From the NCBI GenBank assembly GCA_937891725.1, contig CALAHL010000409.1:1-8795 (forward strand): a DNA stretch of 8,795 nt. Direction: 5' to 3'. Positions 1 to 6,047 of this stretch are shown here, in pieces (within the stretch, counting starts at the first letter, position 1; every line of letters begins with the position of its first letter). A program made the position numbers and the translations under genes. The notes under the pieces are model-generated. The model was not told the DNA's origin. It searched no databases and worked only from the letters and a program-made list of their open reading frames with translations. Source of the DNA: an uncultured Rhodospirillaceae bacterium. Lineage in GTDB: Bacteria > Pseudomonadota > Alphaproteobacteria > Thalassobaculales > Thalassobaculaceae.

Positions 1-1089
1 GGACCGGCGGGGGCCGCTGCCGGGCTGGCCCTCGGCGGACGGGCGCGGGTTCTGCTGATCGATCGGGTGGCCGAACCGGCGCCGCGTATCGGCGAGTCTC
101 TGATTCCGGCGGCCCGCCGTCTGTTGAGTGATCTCGGTGTCTTGAAAGCTTTCGAGGCAGAGCCGCATCCGCCCTATCTGGGCAACCGATCGGTCTGGGG
201 CGGCGATTGGGCCGAGACGGATTTTCTCCGGGATCCCGACGGGGCGGGCTGGCACCTCGACCGGGTCCGGTTCGAGACCTTCCTGCGCAAGGCCGCAGGC
301 GCCCGCGGCTGTCGGATCATCGCGCCCGCCAAGCTGGAAACGATCGCCGCCCGGGGCGCCGGCGGGTGGGACATTGCCGTGACGGACGGACGGGACCGGC
401 TCGAGATCGAGGCAAAAGTTGTGATCGACGCGACCGGGCGGGCGGCCACTGTGGCCAAGCGCCTCGGCGCGGCGCGCAAGAATTCCGACCGCCTGACCGC
501 CCGCTGGATCCGGGGGCAGACCTCAGGGGAGACCAGCCGCACCGCGGGGTTCAGCACGGTGGAGAGCGAGGCCGAGGGCTGGTGGTATACGGCGCCGCTG
601 GCAGATGGCACGCGGGTGCTCGCCTTCCACACCGATACCGATCTGATGAGCGAGACCGAGACGGTCTCGGCCGACGGGCTGATCGCGCGGGCCATGCGCT
701 GTCCGGCAATGGCCGCGCTGCTGGAAGAGACCGGGTTTCAGGCCGATGCGTTGGGAGAAATCTGGACCACCGCCGCCAACACCGCCCGCACGGATCCCCT
801 GGCCGAGGCCGACCCGTCGACACAATCCGGCTGGCTGGCGGTTGGAGATGCGGGGCTCAGCCTGGACCCGCTTTCGTCGCGCGGGATATTCAATGCGCTG
901 TACACCGGCGTCAGCGGCGGCATGACCGCTCACCGGATGCTGGCGGGAGATGCCGGCGCCGTGCCCGATCACATCGCCGGTCTTGAGCGGATCGCAAGTG
1001 GGTACGAGCAGCATCTGGCGCTGATCTATGCCGCCGAGACCCGGTGGCCGGATCAGCCGTTCTGGCAACGGCGCTCAGCCGCCGCTTAA
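1..1089 (+). CDS. FAD-dependent oxidoreductase, halogenase/LodB-like family (5'-partial)
   Basis: The reading frame is already open at base 1 and ends at TAA 1087-1089, so about 362 residues are visible and the true start lies upstream. The first residues (GPAGAAAGLALG, then VLLIDR) look like the tail of an N-terminal Rossmann FAD-binding glycine motif followed by its second strand. Next come GESLIPAARRLL (about residues 31-42), a WHLDRVRFETFLR segment (about 84-96), the VIDATGR motif (about 141-147) and, near the C terminus, AVGDAGLSLDPLSSRG (from about base 838), the second FAD-contacting motif. This order is typical of the flavoprotein group that includes tryptophan halogenases, geranylgeranyl reductases and the maturases LodB and QhpG. 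The GES-P-A segment and short C-terminal part make a LodB/QhpG-like modifying flavoenzyme or a small-molecule monooxygenase more likely than a true halogenase, but this is inference. A partner would probably lie upstream of the window. The last 15 bases overlap the convergent GNAT gene. Confidence 0.85.
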   Translation, partial: GPAGAAAGLALGGRARVLLIDRVAEPAPRIGESLIPAARRLLSDLGVLKAFEAEPHPPYLGNRSVWGGDWAETDFLRDPDGAGWHLDRVRFETFLRKAAGARGCRIIAPAKLETIAARGAGGWDIAVTDGRDRLEIEAKVVIDATGRAATVAKRLGAARKNSDRLTARWIRGQTSGETSRTAGFSTVESEAEGWWYTAPLADGTRVLAFHTDTDLMSETETVSADGLIARAMRCPAMAALLEETGFQADALGEIWTTAANTARTDPLAEADPSTQSGWLAVGDAGLSLDPLSSRGIFNALYTGVSGGMTAHRMLAGDAGAVPDHIAGLERIASGYEQHLALIYAAETRWPDQPFWQRRSAAA

Positions 1090-1566
1090 GGGTTTTTCCA
1101 TGTAGCGGACGGTCTTGGCCCCACCGTACAGCACGGCTTGCCCGACCTCCTTGAAGCCGAGTTTGGCGTGAAACGCGTCGGAGCCGGGGTTCGGCGGATT
1201 CAGGTTGACCTCACATCCAACCCGGTCGTGTGCCTCGTTCCGCGCGAGATCGAACAGGTGCTCATACAACCGACGGGCCAGACCTCGCCCCCGCGCCGCC
1301 TCTCCGACGATGATCCGGTCCACATAGGCGAACCGGTCATGCCGCGCCTTGAACCATTGGAAGTTCGGACTGGCATAGGCAGAGTCCTGATCCATGGCGA
1401 TCAGCAGGGCAGCGCCCTCGCCAATCGCCAGGGCCCGCCAGGACACGGCCAGCAGATCCTGCAGACTGTCCGGGTCCAGCTCCGACGTCTCCGTCTGGTT
1501 CGCGGTGTTCAACGCAAGGAGCACTGCCGGATCGACGCTTTCTGCCGCAACGATCCGATCGCTCAT
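1075..1566 (-). CDS. GNAT-family N-acetyltransferase
   Basis: A 163-residue protein of the usual single-domain GNAT length. The acetyl-CoA-binding motif A is clear: a beta strand VDRIIV (82-87) followed by the pyrophosphate loop ARGRGLA (91-97) and helix RRLYEHLFDLA. The later part has CEVNLNPPNPGSDAFH (118-133) and the LGF motif (136-138) typical of motif B. The NLNPPNPGSDAF block recalls the group annotated as predicted acetyltransferase COG3818; that link is from memory. The start is ATG at 1566-1564, which overlaps the stop of the upstream aminotransferase as ATGA, so translation is probably coupled. The frame stays open far upstream inside the aminotransferase gene, but that is shadow coding. 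The gene ends inside the last 15 bases of the convergent flavoprotein gene. The substrate is unknown. Acetylation of the aminotransferase's amino-acid substrate or product is a reasonable guess. Confidence 0.9.
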   Translation of the reverse strand: MSDRIVAAESVDPAVLLALNTANQTETSELDPDSLQDLLAVSWRALAIGEGAALLIAMDQDSAYASPNFQWFKARHDRFAYVDRIIVGEAARGRGLARRLYEHLFDLARNEAHDRVGCEVNLNPPNPGSDAFHAKLGFKEVGQAVLYGGAKTVRYMEKPLSGG

Positions 1567-2780
1567 CGTTGCGTGTTGGCACCACGGACCGGCACGCCGT
1601 ACTCGCGATGGCAGATCTCCGCCAATTTGGCGATGCCCTCCCGAATGGTCTCGATCGGTGGGTTCGCAAAGCACAGCCGCAGACTGTGGCGCCCGGTTTC
1701 CGGATCCGCCACCCATTCCGCGCCCGGGTTGATCGCCACACCCTCGGCCCCCGCGATCTTGGCGAGGTGGGTGGTATCGATCTGCTCGGGCAGCGTCACC
1801 CAGACGAAGATTCCACCGGCCGGTGCGGTGAACTCGGCGGTGGTACCGAACTCTTTTGCCAGGGCTTCGACAATCGCATCCCGCTTTCCCCGAAGCCGGA
1901 GATTGAGGGCGTCCACATGCTCGTGGAACTTGGCCGCGTATTCGGACATCACCATCTGCTCTAGCGCACCGGTTCCGCCGTCGCTCTTGACCGCCAGCAA
2001 CCGGCTCATCACCGGCCAGTCGGCGACGATGTAGCCGAGCCGCAGCGCCGGCGCGATCGATTTGGAGAACGAACCGCAATAGATCACCCGACCCTCGGTA
2101 TCGAGCGCCTGGATCGCCGGCGGACGCCCCCCCTCCCAGATCAGATCGGCATAGCAGTCGTCCTCGAAGATCGGCACGTCATGGGCCTTGGCGATCTCCA
2201 GCATCTCGCGCCGCCTTTCCTCCGGCAGGATCGAGCCTGTCGGATTCTGCACGGTGGGGATGGTGTAGATGTATTTCGGCTTGATGCCCTTGGCCTTCAG
2301 CCCGTCCATTACCTCGCGCAGATGATCCATCCGCATCCCGTGCGCGTCCAGGTCGACCCCGACCCAGTTCACGCCCAGGCGCGCCAGACGGGTCATGGTC
2401 CCGCCGTAACAGGCTGCCTCGATCACCACCGTATCGCCGCGCTCCAGCAGCACCTCATTCACCAGATCCAGGGCCTGGAGCGAGCCGGAGGTCACCAGCA
2501 CCTGGTCTTCGGTGATATCCATCGCCGCCCGATCCTTCAGCAGACCGGCAATCGCTTTGCGAAACGGCAGATAACCCTGCGGGCCGGACCGCATCCCATA
2601 GGTCGCAAGGTCCCGGCCGTCGCGCTGGAGGGTCTTGGTCGCCGCCGCGATCAGATCATCGACGGGGACTCCATCCGGGTCATTGTGGCCACCAACGAAA
2701 TTAAAGGTTGGAAAGCCACCGTACTTTCCGGACGGACCAGGCAGCGTGCGATTGAAGAACGGCGAAAAATCGAAGGGCAT
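1563..2780 (-). CDS. PLP-dependent aminotransferase, class I/II (fold type I)
   Basis: A complete 405-residue protein of the usual length for this family. It shows the small-domain GPQGYLPFRKAIAGLL segment (66-81), the cofactor-stacking region TSGSLQALDLV (97-107), NPTG (179-182, Asn contacting PLP), FEDDCYADL (205-213, with the D-x-x-Y pair at D207/Y210), the Schiff-base lysine K240 in SFSKSIAPALRLGY (237-250), and the carboxylate-binding arginine R368 in SLRLCFA. These are the signs of a cytosolic aminotransferase that resembles 2-aminoadipate/kynurenine (LysN/ARO8-like) enzymes and the catalytic domain of MocR proteins. There is no N-terminal GntR helix-turn-helix, so it is an enzyme and not a regulator. 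ATG 2780-2778 is preceded by AGGA about seven bases upstream. It is the first gene of a two-gene operon with the GNAT. The specific amino donor cannot be told from sequence. Confidence 0.93.
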   Translation of the reverse strand: MPFDFSPFFNRTLPGPSGKYGGFPTFNFVGGHNDPDGVPVDDLIAAATKTLQRDGRDLATYGMRSGPQGYLPFRKAIAGLLKDRAAMDITEDQVLVTSGSLQALDLVNEVLLERGDTVVIEAACYGGTMTRLARLGVNWVGVDLDAHGMRMDHLREVMDGLKAKGIKPKYIYTIPTVQNPTGSILPEERRREMLEIAKAHDVPIFEDDCYADLIWEGGRPPAIQALDTEGRVIYCGSFSKSIAPALRLGYIVADWPVMSRLLAVKSDGGTGALEQMVMSEYAAKFHEHVDALNLRLRGKRDAIVEALAKEFGTTAEFTAPAGGIFVWVTLPEQIDTTHLAKIAGAEGVAINPGAEWVADPETGRHSLRLCFANPPIETIREGIAKLAEICHREYGVPVRGANTQR

Positions 2781-2991
2781 GGGGTTTCCTCGGTCACGTG
2801 TTTTCGTTGCCGCGAACCTTTCCGCCCCGGTGCAGCCCCGTCAAGGGACTACGGAGATACATTAGCAAAACCTTGATCTATCGAAACTTTTCCAAATAAA
2901 GCAAGAAACTAGTATGACGTGTAAAATCGAGTCTATTCTAAGTTCAGAGACGGTCGCCTTAACGATGCCGTCCAAACAAGGGAGAAACGTC
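2781..2991. promoter_or_regulatory. AT-rich divergent intergenic promoter region
   Basis: These 211 bases separate the divergent aminotransferase and SMP-30-like genes. Bases 2861-2950 contain only 29 G or C out of 90 (about 32%), in sharp contrast with the GC-rich genes on both sides, which fits a promoter region. Both genes have a good Shine-Dalgarno inside it: AGGA at 2787-2790 on the minus strand and GGGAG near 2980-2984 on the plus strand. A possible plus-strand -10 is TAAAAT at 2922-2927, but no convincing -35 sits at the right distance. I found no convincing long inverted repeat for an operator. Confidence 0.6.
2876..2904 (-). promoter_or_regulatory. Candidate sigma-70-type promoter for the aminotransferase-GNAT operon
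   Basis: Read on the minus strand, TTGCTT (2904-2899) and ATAGAT (2881-2876) are separated by exactly 17 bases. They resemble the -35 and -10 boxes of a housekeeping promoter, imperfectly. Transcription would start near base 2869, giving a leader of about 90 bases before the ATG at 2780. The match is by eye only, and AT-rich DNA gives such matches by chance. Confidence 0.3.
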
Positions 2992-4131
2992 ATGCCTAAG
3001 CAGAACGAACCCCATATCCCCAGCAAATCAAACGATGACACCCCGAATTCGCGGGACTTATCGCGTCGCGGCCTTATGGCGGGAGCCGCCGCGATCGCGG
3101 GCCTCACCGCTATGGCGCCAGAGGCCTTCGCGCGCAATTTCGGTCCGGGCTCCGAGCCTGTCCGCTACCCGGACCCGGACATCATCAGCCTCGATCCGCG
3201 CTTCAACAGCCTCAAGCTCGGCAACACCCCGATCGAGCGGGTCTACACCGGCACGCTTTGGGCCGAGGGGCCGGCTTGGAACGGCGCCGGGCGCTATCTG
3301 ATCTGGAGCGATATTCCGAACGACGAGCAGCTTCGTTTTGTCGAGGAGGACGGGCACGTCTCACGCCGCTTCCGCTCGCCGTCCGGCAACAGCAATGGCA
3401 ACACCTTCGACTATCGCGGCCGTCAGATCTCCTGCCAGCACGGCCCGCGCAAGGTGGTCCGCTACGAATACGACGGCAGCGTCACGGTTCTGGCGGAGGA
3501 ATTCGAGGGTGAGGGTTTCAACGCCCCGAACGACGCCATTGTTCATCCGAACGACGGTGCGATCTGGTTCACCGATCCGGGCTATGGCGGCTTGATGAAT
3601 TATGAAGGCAACCGGCTCTCCACCGGCTCACCGCAACCGATCCGCAAGGAGGCCGTCTACCGGATCGACGCCAATTCCGGGGCGATCACCAGGGTGACGG
3701 ACGCGCCCTTCAAGCCCAACGGGCTTTGCTTCTCTGCCGACTACAAAAAGCTCTATGTGGCCGATACCGGAGTCTCCCATTACGCCGACGCAAAGAGCCA
3801 GATCTGGGAGTTCGATATCACCGGCAACGACGACAAGCTTGGCACGGGCAAGACCTTCGCGAGCATGGAGTTCAACGGCAAGACCGGGTTCGCGGACGGC
3901 ATCCGCTGCGACGAATTCGGCAACATTTGGTCGAGCGCCGGCTGGGTCGGCGACGGCTATGACGGCGTCCACGTGTTCGCGCCGAACGGAGACCGGATCG
4001 GCCAGATCCGCCTGCCTGAGATCTGCTCGAACGTCTGCTTCGGCGGCAGCAAGCGCAACCGCTTGTTCATGACGGCAAGCCAGTCGCTGTACTCGGTCTA
4101 TACCGAGACAACCGGCGCCCATATCACCTGA
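2992..4131 (+). CDS. SMP-30/gluconolactonase-like beta-propeller hydrolase with Tat signal
   Basis: A complete 379-residue protein counted from ATG 2992, which has GGGAG at a normal distance upstream; the frame stays open back to an ATG at 2914, but that stretch is AT-rich leader without such a site. The N terminus carries a twin-arginine signal: RDLSRRGLMAG (21-31), a hydrophobic alanine-rich stretch (30-42), and a likely cleavage site after AFA (45-47). The mature enzyme should therefore fold in the cytoplasm and act in the periplasm. The body matches the six-bladed SMP-30/gluconolactonase/Drp35 family, which hydrolyses sugar lactones or other lactones with a divalent metal. Likely metal and substrate ligands are E92 (in AEGPAW), N180 (in NAPNDA), N243 (in KPNGLCFS) and D302 (in FADGIRCD), assigned by analogy with SMP-30. 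It is monocistronic, between a divergent promoter region and a hairpin. The actual substrate is unknown; a sugar-acid lactone is the default guess. Confidence 0.9.
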   Translation: MPKQNEPHIPSKSNDDTPNSRDLSRRGLMAGAAAIAGLTAMAPEAFARNFGPGSEPVRYPDPDIISLDPRFNSLKLGNTPIERVYTGTLWAEGPAWNGAGRYLIWSDIPNDEQLRFVEEDGHVSRRFRSPSGNSNGNTFDYRGRQISCQHGPRKVVRYEYDGSVTVLAEEFEGEGFNAPNDAIVHPNDGAIWFTDPGYGGLMNYEGNRLSTGSPQPIRKEAVYRIDANSGAITRVTDAPFKPNGLCFSADYKKLYVADTGVSHYADAKSQIWEFDITGNDDKLGTGKTFASMEFNGKTGFADGIRCDEFGNIWSSAGWVGDGYDGVHVFAPNGDRIGQIRLPEICSNVCFGGSKRNRLFMTASQSLYSVYTETTGAHIT

Positions 4132-4140
4132 CGGTCGGGT

Positions 4141-4169
4141 CCGGGGCGGTCGCGAAACCGCCGCCCCGG
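4141..4169. terminator. Strong GC hairpin between convergent genes, likely bidirectional terminator
   Basis: CCGGGGCGG (4141-4149) is perfectly complementary to CCGCCCCGG (4161-4169), a nine-pair stem with an 11-base loop. An alternative fold pairs GGCGGT (4145-4150) with ACCGCC (4157-4162) around a CGCGAA loop. It lies 9 bases after the stop of the SMP-30-like gene and 15 bases before the stop of the convergent SDR gene, where a shared terminator is expected. Neither side has a clean run of T, so classic intrinsic termination is uncertain. Confidence 0.55.
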
Positions 4170-4184
4170 AACTTCCGGCTTTCG

Positions 4185-4967
4185 TTATCGGCTGAAGCTG
4201 CCACCACGGGAACCCATGCCGCCGTCGACGGTCAAGATCGTGCCGCTGACATAGCTGGCTTTGGGCGAGCACAGGAAGGCGATCACATCTGCCACTTCAG
4301 GTACGGTCGCTGCCCGGCCCATGGGCATGCCGCCCATCAGGCTCTGCCAGTTGTCCTCGTTGCCCTCGGCCTTCGCACGGGTCTTCAGCAGGCCGATCAG
4401 CCGCTCGGTCTGGGTCGGCCCCGGGCTGACGCCGAACACCCGGACGCCATCCTCAAGGCCATGCCCTCCCAGCGCGCGGGTCATCGCGTTCAGCCCCGCA
4501 TTTCCTGTGGTTCCCGCCACATAGCCGAAGTCCGGCTTGTCGGCGGCAAGTCCGGTCACGTTGCAGATCACGCCATGCCCACGCTTGCGCATGGCGGCGT
4601 AGAAGGCGCGCGACATGTTGATGTAGCCGAACACCTTCAGCTCCCAGGCCTTCCGCCAGATCTCCTCGGTGATGGTCTCGATATCGCCGCCCGGAATGGC
4701 CCCCGCATTGTTGACCAGGATATCCGGCAGATCGCCGGCCAGCAGACCGTCGATGGCGCCGCTGTCCGACAGGTCGGCCGCGTGGGCGGTCGCTTTCACG
4801 CCATGATCACGGGTGATCTCGGCTACCGCGGTCTCCAGCAGATCCAGCGACCGGGACACCAGACGCACATGGCAGCCCTCCGCCGCCAGGGCCTCGGCCA
4901 CGCCGCGCCCGATCCCCTTGGATGCGCCGGTGATCAGCGCCGTCTTACCCTTCAAACCCAAATCCAT
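4185..4967 (-). CDS. SDR-family protein with altered catalytic tetrad
   Basis: A complete 260-residue classical-length short-chain dehydrogenase/reductase. The cofactor-binding loop TGASKGIG (13-20), D65 in AADLSD, and NNAG (86-89) are intact, and the C-terminal SGTILTVDGG (241-250) is typical. R39 in VSRS suggests an NADP(H) preference, which is inference. The active site is unusual. In GYVAGTTGNAG the tyrosine is present (Y149), but the YxxxK lysine is T153, the usual serine region reads NVTG (T137), and the usual asparagine of helix 4 is K111 in WELKVFGY. From memory, the same pattern occurs in the SDR group of PRK06125, so this is a subfamily trait and not decay; the frame is intact. ATG 4967-4965 has GAGGGA upstream. 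The gene lies 37 bases downstream of the alpha/beta hydrolase on the same strand and probably shares its transcript. Its reaction is unknown. Confidence 0.9.
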   Translation of the reverse strand: MDLGLKGKTALITGASKGIGRGVAEALAAEGCHVRLVSRSLDLLETAVAEITRDHGVKATAHAADLSDSGAIDGLLAGDLPDILVNNAGAIPGGDIETITEEIWRKAWELKVFGYINMSRAFYAAMRKRGHGVICNVTGLAADKPDFGYVAGTTGNAGLNAMTRALGGHGLEDGVRVFGVSPGPTQTERLIGLLKTRAKAEGNEDNWQSLMGGMPMGRAATVPEVADVIAFLCSPKASYVSGTILTVDGGMGSRGGSFSR

Positions 4968-5005
4968 GTCTCGTCCCTCGTCTCTGGTCTTGTGTGTTGT
5001 TGTTC

Positions 5006-6019
5006 TTAGCCCGCCAACAGATCATCGACTGCCTGGCGCAGGAAAGTCGCATCCTCAGGGTTCAGCGACGGGTTGCCCGCCCGATGCCCCCAGATCGATT
5101 CAATCGGCCGGAACTCGGCATTCGGCATCTGTTTGGTCTCGACCTCGCTGTCATGGACGGTGAAGTAGAGATCGGTCCGCCCCGGCATAATGATCGATGT
5201 CGCTGTGATTGCCCCGAGGGCCTTGGTGAGATCGCCATTGTAGATCGGGTTGTCCGAGATGTCCGACAGCTCCCAGGTCTTCAGCATCGACAGCAGGTCG
5301 TCGCCCGAACGGCGGATGAAATTGCCCTCCCAGCTCCGAACGATCCAATCCTCGAGATCGGAGAACCCGGCCTTCTCGTAGAGTTTCTCACGATAGAACG
5401 CCTGGCTCATCGCCCATCCCGCATAGACCCGTCCCATGGCCCGCAGCCCGGTGACCGGCTTCTCCGCGAAATACCCGTCACGCCAGGCCGGATCGGCGGT
5501 CAGGGCCGCGCGCACCCCATCGATGAACACCTTGTTGTGGATCGAGGTCCGCGCCGATGTGCAGACAGCACAGATCCGCTCGACCATGTCTGGGAAGACC
5601 GCACCCCAATGCAGCGCCTGTTGGCCACCCATCGACCAGCCGTAGACCAGTGCGATCTTTGAGACGCCGAACACCTCCTCCACGAGCCGCTTCTGGGCCT
5701 GGACGTTGTCCCAATGGGTGAACACCGGGAACCGACCTTGGCCGAACGGCTCCCCCAGATTGCTGGGGGAGGAGGATTGGCCGTTGCCGAATTTGTTTGG
5801 GATCACCACAAACCACTTGCTGGAGTCCAGGATCCGGCCCGGCCCGATCAGCCACTCGGTATCACCATGCTGCGCACCGTAGGATGTCGGATACAAAATG
5901 AGGTTCGAACGATCAGGTGCCAACTCGCCATAAGTGCTGTAGACCAATTTGGCGTTCGGGATCGTCATGCCCTTCTGCAGGGCTGTCGGTCCCAACTCGA
6001 ATGTCTTCACGTCGCCCAC
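5006..6019 (-). CDS. Alpha/beta hydrolase, MetX (homoserine O-acetyltransferase)-like
   Basis: A complete 337-residue protein. The fold and motif order match MetX-like acyltransferases/hydrolases: an N-terminal strand region with AKLVYSTYGEL (23-33), YPTSYGAQHGDTEWLIGPG (43-61), the nucleophile elbow GWSMGG with S129 (127-132), the acid in PGRTDLYF (D283), and the histidine in IWGHRAGNP (H312). No methionine-synthesis gene is nearby and the sequence is not a close match to standard MetX, so a hydrolase acting on a small ester or amide, or an acyltransferase of unknown substrate, is more likely. The start is GTG at 6019-6017: an in-frame TAG lies two codons upstream, no earlier start exists, and a G-rich site (rc of 6027-6032) sits about seven bases before it. 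It is the first gene of an operon with the SDR and is divergent from the transporter. Confidence 0.88.
   Translation of the reverse strand: MGDVKTFELGPTALQKGMTIPNAKLVYSTYGELAPDRSNLILYPTSYGAQHGDTEWLIGPGRILDSSKWFVVIPNKFGNGQSSSPSNLGEPFGQGRFPVFTHWDNVQAQKRLVEEVFGVSKIALVYGWSMGGQQALHWGAVFPDMVERICAVCTSARTSIHNKVFIDGVRAALTADPAWRDGYFAEKPVTGLRAMGRVYAGWAMSQAFYREKLYEKAGFSDLEDWIVRSWEGNFIRRSGDDLLSMLKTWELSDISDNPIYNGDLTKALGAITATSIIMPGRTDLYFTVHDSEVETKQMPNAEFRPIESIWGHRAGNPSLNPEDATFLRQAVDDLLAG
5750..5771. repeat. Perfect 9-bp inverted repeat with 4-base loop inside the hydrolase gene
   Basis: CTCCCCCAG (5750-5758) and CTGGGGGAG (5763-5771) are exact reverse complements around ATTG. The element lies within hydrolase codons of about residues 83-90 (SSPSNLGE region), roughly 250 bases into that gene and about 280 bases upstream of the divergent transporter start. 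It could form a stable hairpin in either transcript or be a protein-binding palindrome, or it may simply reflect codon choice. No T-run follows on either strand. Confidence 0.5.
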
Positions 6020-6047
6020 GGTCTATCCCCCCATTTTGTGAACCGAG
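6020..6047. promoter_or_regulatory. 28-base divergent gap between hydrolase and transporter starts
   Basis: Only 28 bases lie between the GTG of the hydrolase (minus) and the ATG of the transporter (plus). The gap holds the G-rich ribosome-binding site of the hydrolase but no obvious one for the transporter, only a GAG directly against its ATG. At least one promoter must reach into the opposite gene, so the two transcripts probably overlap at their 5' ends and are likely co-regulated. I could not identify promoter boxes or an operator. Confidence 0.45.

Noticed and set aside
1138..2034. Plus-strand open frame of 298 codons
   Set aside because: It is antisense to the well-supported GNAT and aminotransferase genes and its translation shows no domain; long antisense frames are common in GC-rich DNA.
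1567..2079. Upstream extension of the GNAT frame on the minus strand
   Set aside because: The added arginine/glycine-rich residues are shadow translation of the aminotransferase gene; the GNAT domain begins after ATG 1566, which overlaps the upstream stop as ATGA.
2181..2876. Plus-strand open frame of 231 codons
   Set aside because: It is antisense to the aminotransferase and rich in His, Gln and Arg without motifs, as expected for a shadow.
2949..2972. GACGG/CCGTC inverted repeat in the leader of the SMP-30-like gene
   Set aside because: Only five pairs with a 14-base spacer; too weak to call an operator or riboswitch.
2914..2991. Earlier ATG for the SMP-30-like gene
   Set aside because: The 26 extra residues come from AT-rich leader DNA, no good ribosome-binding site precedes base 2914, and the Tat signal is well placed from ATG 2992.
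3628..4272. Minus-strand open frame of 214 codons
   Set aside because: It lies opposite the SMP-30-like gene and runs through the hairpin into the SDR gene in another frame; no recognisable domain.
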